From the NCBI GenBank assembly GCA_029834535.1, contig JAQMWT010000237.1, positions 36,724 through 100,723 of the forward strand: a stretch of 64,000 nt of DNA, in the 5' to 3' direction. The notes beneath the pieces were generated by a model that was not told the origin of the DNA, made no database searches, and saw nothing but the letters and a program-made list of their open reading frames with translations. The position numbers were made by a program, and so were the translations under genes. Shown piece after piece: positions 1 to 10,217 of this stretch. Positions within the stretch are counted from its first letter, which is position 1, and each line of letters begins with the position of its first letter. This stretch comes from Chrysophaeum taylorii (lineage: Eukaryota; Sar; Pelagophyceae; Pelagomonadales; Pelagomonadaceae).

Positions 1-67
1 CAATGGTCACTTCAGAACGCCGATAAATAGCTCGCTCTGTCGCATAATCCAAAATCGGACCCAAGAG

Positions 68-2980
68 TCATAATTCTCGTGCTCCTAATCGTAATTGCCC
101 ATTCGTTTGACCAACGAAGAACATGAGCAGCATGGATGTCGTTGGCACCAAGGAGATCCGGAGAATGACCCATTCTCGAATAGCAGCTCCCGAACCTCCT
201 GACCCATTTATAGTACGAATCGTAGGGAGTAGCTGACGATAGATGATTTTGCCGTCACGATCAAGTTTGGGATACAAGCGGTGATCGATGTAGGGGGAAT
301 CAGCCATGCCATCCAAACCGGCAGCGATGATGGAATATTTCGAACCATCTAACGAAGAGACAGCCACAGGCACATACGTCAAAGAGGCGGATCTCGTGCC
401 ATCGTACCTCACGGCTTTATTTTCACGATGGTCGGTATCCTGAGTGGTATTCAACGCAGTCTGAGGGCAGAAACTCTCGAAATCCGGAGAGATGGAAGGG
501 TGAGCGGCATAACGCTCGGCGCAGTCGTCCCTCGGTGGCACTATATCCATAGCGATCAAGGTATCTTGTCCCACACGAACAATCGTATACCCCAATTCGT
601 CACGATTATCTTCGTCTTCCGAGGGACCTCTAGATGCAACTCCAGTCACTTCGGTACTTTGCTCCTGCTCCTCCACCCATGCATCTTCAGTGATGACCAA
701 AAAGGAAGGAGGTTCCATGGAGTCTCCAGGGGAATAGCCTTCTGCTGAGAAGCCATCATCATCGCCCCCAACATCGTCGTCGTCATACACGTTGCCCTCT
801 ATGAGCTCAGAATACTGCACAGTGCAGTAGTCCGCTCGCTTCGTGTCATCCTGATCTTCGCCGAGCACTTCAAGCCACTGAGCGGCGACACCATCATTGC
901 GCTGGCTAGGGTTCGCTCTCTGAGACTGTTGCCCTCTACCCGGTGGAGCCGTCTGCTGTGCCTGACGAATCAAGTTCATCGTGTTGAGAGCCGTAGTCAG
1001 ATCCTCCAGGCGCACCGAGGTCTGAGCGGTCCGCTGCACTGCGGGCTGCCTTCGGACCACCTGTTATTGAGAGCCTGCAACCAAACGCTGTTGAGTGCCT
1101 GCAGCCAGCTGCTGTTGACCTGCACCTGGCACCTGTGCTGCTGTGTAGACCACCTGCGGCTGTTGCACAACGCGCGGCGCTAGCTGAGTCACTGAAGCCT
1201 GTCCTGCTGCAGCTAAAAGCGTCCGTCGGTATTGCTCCTGTCCCTCTGGCGTTGCTGGAAAACCCGCATTCGTCAACGTCTGAGCAGCACGCCTCTTCCT
1301 CAAGGGATTGTCCGGCACAGGACACACACCGTTGTCGTGGTTAAAACTACCATGCCGGCCGCAACTGAGGCACGTCGTAATTGCTTGACGCGTATGGTTA
1401 TCTATCCCCTGTGGTAGCCAGGTTCCAACTCCCGAGTCAGTAACATAACCAACCCGTTGGACTGGCTGCAACTGCTGCCTCTGCTGCTGCTGCTCTCTCC
1501 TCATCCGTGGTGCGCGCTCCTTTCCCTTCTCCTTCTTAATCGCCTCTTCGATGTTGGCAGTAGGGTTGGCTTCCAGAATATTGGAAATCTGGATGGTCAA
1601 TTGAATGACATCGCTGAGGGTGAGAGTAGATGCTTTCATATGCGGTGATGCCTGAGCAAGTTCGACGCTCGTCCGCAAGCGCTCAGAATTGAGCCCAGCA
1701 ATGAAGTGCGAACGGATCGCAGTAGGATCAGTATCACGACCTGACATTGCTCGCCACTGGCCGAATTTCTGCACCCATCACGCAATATACTTATTCAATG
1801 ACAAATTCCCCTGCCGTAAATTGAACCAATCACGTTCAAGCTCCTCAACCGTAGCCCGAGGTGGACAAGGAAGCTTCGTCGCTTCTTGCATAGCATCCAG
1901 ACAGTCCTCATCATGCTGGCGCAACTCTTTCAGTGTGATGGTCCCATCCTTGTATTGTTTCCTCATCTGCGGCCGTTCAGCTTCCCATTTGCGATAAGCT
2001 TCCATAGGGGCGAGTTGATACTCGCCTCCAATCACATTCATCGCTATTGAGGGTTTATCAATCTTGCCTTCCATCATACGCCGCAATTGCATCCACCATG
2101 CGTCCACCTCATCACGGTCCTTAGTAATTTGCCCAGTGAGATTCGAAAACGTGATACGTGTCATACCAGCAGCTCCCTTCTTGACATGAAGTATCTCTTC
2201 TTCGTCACGAGGACGCGCCGAACCGGGGTCAGTATGATGGTGCGGGGTAGGCTCCGGTCGACTTCGCGGTGGTTGATCGTCGGTCAATGCCGATACAGCG
2301 TCATCTTCTTCGGGCGTAACACGAGTAGCATCCGGAGAGGTTGGCCGTGCCTCTCGAGCATGCGCCCGCATGGATTCCTCCACCATTCGTCGAAGTCGAT
2401 CGTTGTCGATCCGCTGCCGCTCCGCTTCTGAGCGTTGTTGTTGTGTGTCGCGGCGGGTGCTCTCAAGTTCACGTATGACTTGCTCGATCTGCGACTGGTA
2501 CATCTCGAGTCGTTCGGCGATGGTCTGCACAACCTCGGGGTCGACACCCACGCGAAAATCTGTCGCTCTCGTATTCGCGGATGGTGGCCTAGGAGGTGCA
2601 CTCTCCTCTGGTCCACGCATCGCCGTAAACGGTTCGGGTTCCGCTCGAGATGACCCCGTAGTATTCATCGCACGTTCGTAGGGTCGTGCGTACGGGAACG
2701 TCGGCTCACCCGGTCTTGAAGTTGCGTCTGGCGCAACCGTAGCTCCCCCTTCACCGGCGCGTGGATCCGGAAGGATGACCACGCTTGGGGGACTGTCGAG
2801 GCTATCAGATGATCTTGCCTCTCTTCCGATGCCGCTTTCCTCGGCTTCCGGCCGTTGAAGGGGCGTGCTGAACGGTGTTCTTCCAATAGACGCAAATGGA
2901 CTCCCTGCACTGAATCGTTGCAGACGCTCCTGTGCGCCCCGAAACCACTGCGGTCGTTCTGTCATTGGCCTTTCTGCCAT
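68..2980 (-). pseudogene. gag: gypsy G1b gag-protease polyprotein, three in-frame stops
   Basis: The frame opens at an ATG (2980, MAERPMTERP) and runs about 970 codons without a frameshift. A Retrotrans_gag-like region (around KYIA..WVQKFGQWRAMSG) is followed by a CCHC-like knuckle (CLSCGRHGSF..HDNGVCP), a Gln-rich stretch, an acidic stretch and an aspartic-protease-like domain (GLDGMADSPYID, then GQLRLGAREL). Three stops interrupt it, at 1775-1777, 1061-1063 and 65-67. In G1 these codons are CGA, CAA and CGA, so each stop is one C-to-T change on the coding strand. Gag would form the particle and the protease would process the polyprotein. Here gag and protease share one frame, which indicates that the ancestral element had a single gag-pol ORF. 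Confidence 0.85.
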
Positions 2981-3450
2981 GACCGCGCTTTGCCCGGATA
3001 ATAGGATTAATCCGAACGCTCACAACTCGCTTGTTGTACTCTTTTTCGTCAGACGACAATTGCCGGCAGCCGTCTGACTGCGCGCTGTACCGGTGCGCTG
3101 GACTTACGGAAGTTTTTGCCTTGCGCGTGAAGGCTATGGACGGCCTTCCCGGTGCTGTCGCTCGCCGTCAGGGAGGTGGTCTGCCTCGCGCGAGCTAGAT
3201 TAGGGCTTACTTGTTTTTTGCCTAGGTAGGTCTTACAATGCTTTGCCTGGTGGAGTCGTAGTGGCTCCGCTCCCCGTTCGATCCGAATCACGTAAAATGA
3301 ACCCCGCGGCGGTACCCGTGATCCCCTGGATCTTCACCCACAAATGCGTCGGCTTCGCACTCACTCGACCGTTACGAACCGACTCGCCGCCGAAAAACAG
3401 GAGGCCGATAGTCCGGGAGTTGGACTATCGATTCCCGTTTCTGAGACCAC

Positions 3451-3652
3451 TGTAGTGGTAGAGATAGAAAATCCCATTTAGGGTTAGGACCCCCCCCCCT
3501 TAGTCTCACACTCACACCTAAACACCCAAAATCGCTGTGTCGAACACCGTCCTGCTATTTGTGTCGTTAGAGGACAGGACGAAAGGCAGCACTACCACTG
3601 CCTCCATTCTCTACCAGAGGCACAGTGACTTTTACTGTTCTCTAGGTTTGGA
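3451..3652 (-). repeat. LTR-like segment of G1b, also present at 52948-53139
   Basis: On the minus strand this sequence lies directly upstream of the G1b primer-binding site and ends CTCTACCACTACA, so it is most simply the 3' part of the G1b 5' LTR. About 190 bp, including a homopolymer C/G tract and CCCTAAATGGGATTTT, recurs on the plus strand at 52948-53139. The 330-bp LTR of G1 has a different body and shares only the terminal CCACTACA. The upstream end of the LTR, somewhere before 3769, is not resolved. Confidence 0.55.
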
Positions 3653-3769
3653 CCCAGTCCGGTACTGGTAGAGAAACGTCCACCGAAAGACATCGATCTC
3701 GATCGACGTCTCGGACAAAGACTCAGGATTTCCAGGCAAGAGCAATCTCCTGAAGTTCCTGCAAGTTTT

Positions 3770-4177
3770 TGGAGAGATTTGACCCTCTCCGGGTACATGG
3801 TAGAGACTGCGTGCAGTCTTAGGCGTGTACAGACCATTCCGCTTGCCACATGCTACTACACAAGGTAGGGATTTGGGCCCTAACTCCTTAGGGACATTAG
3901 GTCCCATAGAAGCTTTACACTGACAACGAGGAACGAAGCTTCTGCTAATTAAGCAGAAAACCCCGTACCTGACGGTACGTACCTGACGGTACGCACCTGG
4001 AGGCCTACTCCATGTTGGAAAAGAGCTTCAGACTGGGTTCTTCATAGTCATAAAAATATAATTGCGGAAGGGTAAGGAAGGAAGGAGGGAAAGCCGTATT
4101 ACGGAGAGAAAACCCTCTTGTAGAGATAGGTGTGAAATGTTCCAGTGTCGCAAACAATAATAGTGTAGCTCTCTGGA
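3770..4177 (-). repeat. copia A 3' LTR
   Basis: About 408 bp, repeated at 23776-24169 and 53256-53661 with few differences. On the plus strand it begins TGGAGAGATTTGACC and ends near TAGCTCTCTGGA. Two short CCTGACGGTACG-type repeats lie near 3965-3995. The inner limit is uncertain by a few bases, because copies A and B share the adjoining internal sequence. Confidence 0.75.
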
Positions 4178-4294
4178 CCCCCTCAACGTGTGAAAATGGT
4201 TTGTGCATTTCAGACGTTCTTGAAGCGGAACTTGTGCAATATACATGAGAACAGTGAACAATGGAACAAACAACAACAGAACAGGACAAATTAA

Positions 4295-6305
4295 TTATGA
4301 CGTCGAGCGTGTTGTGATGTTACGCAAAGAAGCAGTATCGGTATCCACATCATCAGATGTGTGGTCCAATTCATCCTCGCTATTATCGTCCAGTTCCTTT
4401 AACTCTGGAGAAGACGAATTATGATCATCGGAGGATAGGTCGTAAGCAGTGTTGGTATTGTGCGTAGTCATTGCATCACTCAAGGTGACCAAGGGTGATA
4501 TGACAGACGAAAGGAAAGACATAGCAGCGTCTGGTGTAAGAGCGTGTAGATCCAATGCAGGAATAACACGATCATGTGCATCAGACATAGCTGTGTGGAG
4601 GTGATGAGCTGCTGCATCGATTTGAACTCGCTGTGCCTCATTATACGTATCTGGAGGGAGCTGTCCAATAGACGAGATAAGCGACCGAGAGATGATATGG
4701 TTTGTATACAGCAGAGGTCGGTATTATAGTGTTCTGATGCATCTGAAGACTTAACAAAATGTTATCTAGTAACGAAGCATGTTTAATGTTCTCGGTCACT
4801 TGAGTATTAAGGGCTTCGTTGTTTTCTTGCAACTGTGTGAGAGACGTTAGAGCAAGCGATAGTTGATGTTCTCGTGCCATCAATTGCTGTTCGGTGTTAG
4901 TGAGACGTAGGGATAAGGACTGAATCTCTTCTTTTAATTGGTGTAAGGATGCAGCCATATTGTCGTTAGCTCTATCTGGCGTGGGCTCAGCGGGTGGATT
5001 ATCGATCGGCGCTGGTGACACATCTTCAGAAGCGGTATTATTAGAGAAAGTGTCAATGATATGGGATGGGTAGCCAACCTGGATTAATACGTTTTTAAAT
5101 GCTAGTTGTTGATAAGGTGGAAGTTGGTGAAAGTAGTGAAGCATTGGCGGTACCGTCTCGGAAGAAGTTGCGTCAAGTTGATGAGACACATCGTTAACAA
5201 AGCGTTCGATGAGCACGTTAAGTAACTCCCCAGGATTGGTAACCACGCAGGTTTTATCTTCCACCGATTGTAACAAAGACCAAGCTGCCACAAGAATCTC
5301 AAGATTTACACTCGAAATGAAGGGCAGCTGCAATAAGAGCATGGTGTTAGCGTCAGGATTGACAAGAATTTTATAAGCATCAACGTTATGGGATGTTGCA
5401 GTCTGCATGATTGCCTCTTTGAGCAGCTTGTTAATAGCAATGGACTTTCCAAGGCGTAGGATTATAGCGCGTATGTGGGCAGCTGGATCATTATAACACG
5501 AGAGCTGGAAGGGCCGCTGATTGTTGCAAATTAACGCTATCCCATGATTCGACAAGTTACACATCACACAAATCCACAAAAAGAAAGGGCGCGGTACATC
5601 GAAGCAGTGCGATGCATGTTGCTCAGACGCGAGATGATCCTCAATAATTTGGCGAATCCTGTCAGTTTTAAGCTCATCTTCAGTACAGATGATGAGCACG
5701 AAGGGTGTGCCTGGCACATCAGTTTTGTTGTAGCACTTTGTACACGTCACATGCACTTTGACAACTCCTTTAATGGGTGGAAAGCGGTGAAAGCGAATGC
5801 CTTCATTAGGAGATATAGCGGGGGCGTTCCGAATGCGCTTTGCTTTGACGCACAGCAGTGAACTAAGATATTGGATATCGTCCACAAAGTCTGTCTGTTG
5901 TGCTTCGGTAAGCAGCTGCTGCACAGACTTAAGCCAACACTGAGGATTATTATGTTGGGGGATGAGGAAATTCGGTGGGGATGCACCCAGGGCGGATATA
6001 TTCCCTGACATCATCGCAAGTGCGTCAAATCTGCAATGTTTAAGCAGGGAGTACTCAGACTTTGATGGTTGCGATTTATACGGTTGTTGGACATTTGTCT
6101 TGGGTGCCTTAGGCGTAACGGGCGTAGATTGATGTCCTTGAGCCACCGACAAATAGGTTTGATGCTCCCGATTAGGGGAACTAGTCGGTGCGACGCTTTG
6201 AGTTAGAGCATTAAAAGGTGGGGATAGTGACAGTGCACCACCACGACCACGGTTCAGGGTAGAGTGGCGTCGGCTCGCAGCATCTTTGTTTTTAGTGGGA
6301 TTCAT
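4295..6305 (-). pseudogene. copia A extra ORF downstream of RNase H (zinc-like and coiled-coil protein)
   Basis: Not a standard Ty1/copia gene and not recognised. The frame starts at ATG 6305 (MNPTKNKDAAS) and runs about 560 codons to a frameshift near 4700. It resumes in another frame to a stop at 4295, giving about 670 codons in all. The N-terminus is Ser/Thr/Pro/Gln-rich. The middle has paired cysteines (CTKC about 5735, then HASHC and CVMC at 5565-5610) that could bind zinc. A heptad-rich region (LHQLKEEIQSLSLRLTNTEQ) predicts a coiled coil. The C-terminus is acidic and Ser-rich. Copia B carries the same ORF at 53778-55785 with its own, different frameshift, so both descend from an intact gene. 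Its place after RNase H is where env or other accessory genes sit in some LTR elements. I see no signal peptide or membrane helix. Confidence 0.7.
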
Positions 6306-6421
6306 CATGAGAGGGATCTCCACATCACATCTGTTATTGCATTTCACATTTTAGCGAGCCAGTATTCCTTTACATAGCAGGGTTAGTTTAAGGTCATTTC
6401 GGACATAATGAAGGGTAATGA

Positions 6422-7875
6422 TTAACCATCTTGTTGAGCTATGGGTTGTTGTAAGCCGAGTAACGTGCGAAATCTGCTGAAGAGCGGAGCTCCAAAGGGT
6501 TTAGTAAATCCATCGGCGATATTTTGGGTACCGGAAACATGATGTAGACGTATACGACTGTACGTAGTCACGAATACGGAACCAGCGTGTGCTGATGGCT
6601 TTGGCCTTAGTCGCACTGTCGGAATTGTTGGAAAGATGAAAAGCAGGGGCAGAATCTCCCAGTATAGGACTGTTACGTATGAACGACATGTCCGATGGGA
6701 GGGGATTGTCGTGAGCATCATAGTCTAGTAGCAAGTCTTTCCCTGAAGATTAGCGGAGATAGAAGTGAGGATTTATAGCGAATGCCATTTCTGTTAACAA
6801 TTTGCGTAACCAGACCACATCATCGGCACACATATTAAGGGCGATAAGCTCACTCTCATGCGTAGGAGTAGCTGTAATAGGCTGCAACTTAGACTTCCAA
6901 GTAATGAGAGAACCAAACAAAAAGATAGCGTAGCCGGTTGTAGATTTGCGGTCTTGTTCATAAGAGGGTGCATTATCGGCATCTACGAACGCGACCAGCG
7001 GATCAAAATTACCTGAATTAACTTGTTCTTTAGTGTAATCCAGCATGGTGGCCATGTCAGTACGATTACCGATAAGAAGTCGAAGATGGTCCATTAGAGC
7101 GGAAGAACCAGAGTAGTACCAGAGGCGAAGATTATGCTTTTCGGGCTTGCGCAAGTAGCGGAGCGTCCCTGTTAGTACTTGAACATGTAGAAATGCTGGA
7201 TTATGCATTCCTCGAGAGCAACGACTAAGACTTTGTGATAGATCGGGGCGACAGGCCAATTGGACAAACGCGAGCTTGCCGAGTAGAGTAGAAAAGGTAT
7301 GAAGGATGAACTTGTCCATATCAGAAGATGGCTCTCCAGTTTTATACGTGGCTGATGGTGACATCGGTGTGGAAGTGGGACGTGGCTGCATTAAAATGGG
7401 GTACTCTTCGAACAATGCATCAAGTTTAGCCTGACAGTCCAGTGATATAGAGCCATCAGTTGTACGCGTTATGCGCATGCCTAGGAGAGTATGGACTTCA
7501 TCGAAGGTGTCGACTGAGTATTCCTTTTTCAGGGCTTGCTGGAACTCACGACGTAGAGTTTCCGAAGTGCAAGTAATGACGACGTCGTCTACTGAGAGCG
7601 TGCAAATTAGAAATGTAGCGTCAGCTTGGACTTTAGCGTAAATGCATGTGTCTGTTAGAATCGTGTATAGCCTAATGAATCAAAGAAGCCGTATATGGTT
7701 TGATTCCAAAGGGCAGGGCTCTGACGTAATCCATAGAGAGATTTAAGTGGCTTTGGGAGACGACGGCCTTGGTATTAGTATCTTCGGGATCGAGAAGGTA
7801 AATGCCTTGTGGCAGTTTGACATGGACATGAGAGTCGATGGGAGCTTGAACTAAAGCGTAAGGTACGTCGACATG
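6422..7875 (-). pseudogene. pol: copia A reverse transcriptase C-terminal half and RNase H
   Basis: From 7875 leftwards, frames broken near 7480-7680 and near 6730 encode the copia RT palm (LSVDDVVIT, the catalytic Asp pair, near 7580) and connection (LLGMRITRTTDGSISLDCQ). RNase H follows (AFVDADNAPSYEQDRKSTTGY, then THESELIALNMCADDVVWLRKLL). The end of the domain is NIADGFTKPFGAP, equivalent to the usual copia ADxFTKxL motif. The function is cDNA synthesis and removal of template RNA. Copia B has the same region at 55902-57287. Frameshifts make this copy inactive. Confidence 0.85.
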
Positions 7876-9833
7876 CTAGACGGGAAGTCGCAGATGAGCT
7901 GCTAGCGCCAGAACACAACGGATGCCAGTAAGCTGTGCCATAGGGCTGAATGTGTTGAACAAATCGGTGCCCAAGGAGGCTAAGAAGCCTCGTAGGACCA
8001 GGCGTGCTTTATGCTTAATGTACTGACCAGCAGCGTTGGTTTTTATACGTAGGACGAGGCGGGTGTCAATGGGCTTTGAGTTGACCATTGGCAGTGCTAG
8101 TTTAAAGCAGCCGAACTTAACAATATCAAAAATCTCTTTGGAGATGGCGGCGACATAAGCTTTGCGATCAGCGTCTGAGAGACCTTTGAGGCAGTTCATC
8201 TCGTATTCATCAATTTTGATATCGTTGGCTTGAATCTTGTATTCGTCCGAACCAACAGTGCTGGGGTCATGAGTCGTCGTCAGATGAGTAATTGCGTAAG
8301 AAGCGACATTATCGTGAGGATGAGCGTGATCGGGATCTTCGACGAGTTGAACAACTAGTAGAGGAGCATCACCAAGGTGAGTCTCAATGTAATGCGATTG
8401 CACGGTGATATAGTCTTCGATGGCGGAGAGGTGAGGCTCGGAGGCACCGTAAGAAGCGTCATTATGATCCAAAATGGAGTGGGGCGTGAACAAAGCATAA
8501 ACATATTGAGCGGGAGGAACTTGAAAGGCGTGAGCATGTTCAGAAATTAAATGAACGAGAGCTTGAGGAAGGTGAAAGTCTGCAAGGTTGACGTCGTCGC
8601 AGAAGTGAACGTGAGGAGCATCAGGCGATGGGTGGCTATGGCTCCTATGACACATAACTGAAGAGGACTGTGAAAGCGCTTGGTGCACACGGTGATGAAG
8701 GGATGATGTAAATTCCCCCTCTGGAGGTATAGCCGTCCAGTGGATGCCATGAGCAAGATGAAGGGAGTGGAGGGCGGGGTCGCAGAAAGTGATGTACTGC
8801 TTGGAGAGGTCATACTCGAAGTCGGCAAGCGTACCACCGGCTTGTTTGTAAGCGGCAACAGTAGGCGAGGCAATACGAGTAAGAACATCCTTGAGATTGG
8901 TTTTGCGACGAGGTTGAGGGTGATGAGGACCACGGGTGAGACGTAGGACATCCTGGGAATAGAGAGACCGACAAGATGGTAAAAGTGGCAAAGTGTTGGA
9001 GGACACTTCAGATGTAGGTGTGGTGGCGGAAGTAGCGGGTGCAGAAGCAGCTGGAGCACATGCGGGAACGGGAGAGGGAGCATGGAGATGAGAAGAAGGA
9101 GCCCCCCTCTCGTGATCAGTGTCGGTAGGCATAGCATTCCCCCTCTGCGTCGCATCATTGAGGGTGCTGTGAACAGAGAAGGGAATGTCGGGTGAAGGTG
9201 CTGGAGGTGGATGCTGTTCATAATCAGGAGGAGATTTAGACATAAGATGAGGAAAAGTCAGTTTAGAGGAAACACGGACTTGGCCATTTTCAGGATTAAG
9301 GACAACATCGGCTAAATGATTAACATGGGGTGTTATTAAAGGGTTTATAACATTAGCACCACATAAGTAGATGTAAGGACGACATCGAGGCTCATGTTTA
9401 TGAAATTCGTTAGGTTCCAAATGCAGATAACAAACAGAACCAAAAGGTTTGAGGTAGTCCTGTTGGGGAACATTACATTGGTCTAACAAAACTTGTTGGG
9501 GGCTTAGGACTTTATTATAAATACGTTCGAAGGGAACGTTAGGGAGGAGATTATACGATTGGATGGCATGTATAACAGCCCACGGGTAGTGTGGTGCCGG
9601 ATCTGTTAGGGGGTGACCTTTATAGGATACATTAAGCATATGCCGGAGTCGTGTAGACGCGGCAGTGGCTATGTGACCAACAGCGGCTTCTACTTCATGA
9701 TTAAAGACATGTAAGTAAGGGGGGAACGCGGACATATTAATACCATGTTCCACACGAAAGGGAGTTGTAACATGCTGAGATAAATAGGGTTTAAAGGAAT
9801 CACAATAAATTTGTTTTAGTTGTACATGAACAT
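7876..9833 (-). pseudogene. pol: copia A integrase core, long linker and RT N-terminus
   Basis: A 625-codon open stretch begins inside the integrase catalytic core (EHGINMSAFPPYLHVFNHEVEAAVG, which includes the catalytic Glu region). It continues through the integrase C-terminal segment (YLCGANVINPLITPHV, DVVLNPENGQVRVSSKLTF) and a Pro/Ser/His-rich linker of about 350 residues. It ends in the RT fingers (RLVLRIKTNAAGQYIKHKARLVLRGF, TFSPMAQLTGIRCVLALAA). Insertion of a short element at 9847 cuts the integrase upstream. The linker is unusually long, and diverged copia D (50319-51211) also has it. Confidence 0.85.
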
Positions 9834-9846
9834 AAGTAGAACAAAA

Positions 9847-10217
9847 CTAACTAACTAACTAACTTCAGACCTCTCCCGAGCATGGGAGCCAGGCCGGACC
9901 GACAGGAGCCAGTCCGGAATCACGGGCCTGTAGACGAGGAGCGCCGAAAGGTGGGTCGGCGGAGAGTGATCATCAAGCTTGTCGCCATGCGACGAGGAGA
10001 CCGCGATGTGACTGACAACCAACTCGTCGATAACCTTCCGTCTGCGCCCCCCGGCCATACCCCGTCCCACTGCGAACGTTCCGGCTGCCAACCGGCCCGC
10101 CCGAGAGGCGAATAGGTGCCAACCCACGCCGGGAGGGCGGATGCCCTCGCAAGGCTCAGGATTCATGAGGCACCGTCCTCCATCGCAACCATGCGGTCGG
10201 CGATCAGGGTAAGGGGA
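9847..10217 (-). mobile_element. short non-LTR retroelement inserted in copia A integrase
   Basis: 371 bp flanked by the 13-bp direct repeat AAGTAGAACAAAA (9834-9846 and 10218-10230). The empty site is visible in copia B near 59310-59330. Read on the minus strand it ends in a (GTTA)n tail. Its last 60 or so bases (CCTGGCTCCCATGCTCGGGAGAGGT) match the 3' end of the LINE at 46051-46975, so LINE machinery probably mobilised it. A GC-rich frame of about 128 codons runs through it, but nothing shows that it is translated. I see no convincing RNA polymerase III B box, so it may be a truncated LINE rather than a SINE. Confidence 0.85.

Larger units (their letters stand above)
1..3769 (-). mobile_element. 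Ty3/gypsy element G1b, 5' half, running off the left edge
   Basis: Minus-strand LTR retrotransposon copy. Reading leftwards from about 3769 it has an LTR-like segment ending CCACTACA at 3451, a primer-binding region starting GTGGTCTCAG, an untranslated leader of about 470 bp and a gag-protease frame that reaches the window edge. Internal sequence from the leader to the protease closely matches the complete element G1 at 34073-37500, including the inverted-repeat leader around 3430-3470. The region where G1 has its methyltransferase and reverse transcriptase lies outside the window. Its LTR differs from the G1 LTR except for the last bases. The right boundary is set by the copia A LTR at 3770. 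Confidence 0.85.

Noticed and set aside
3489-3499. Telomere-like CCCTAA with C tract
   Set aside because: A single CCTAAC/CCCTAAATGGG occurrence within an LTR-like repeat, not a tandem telomeric array.
5544-5861. Plus-strand open frame in the copia A 3' region
   Set aside because: Shadow of the extra minus-strand ORF; its twin at 55026-55343 behaves the same way.
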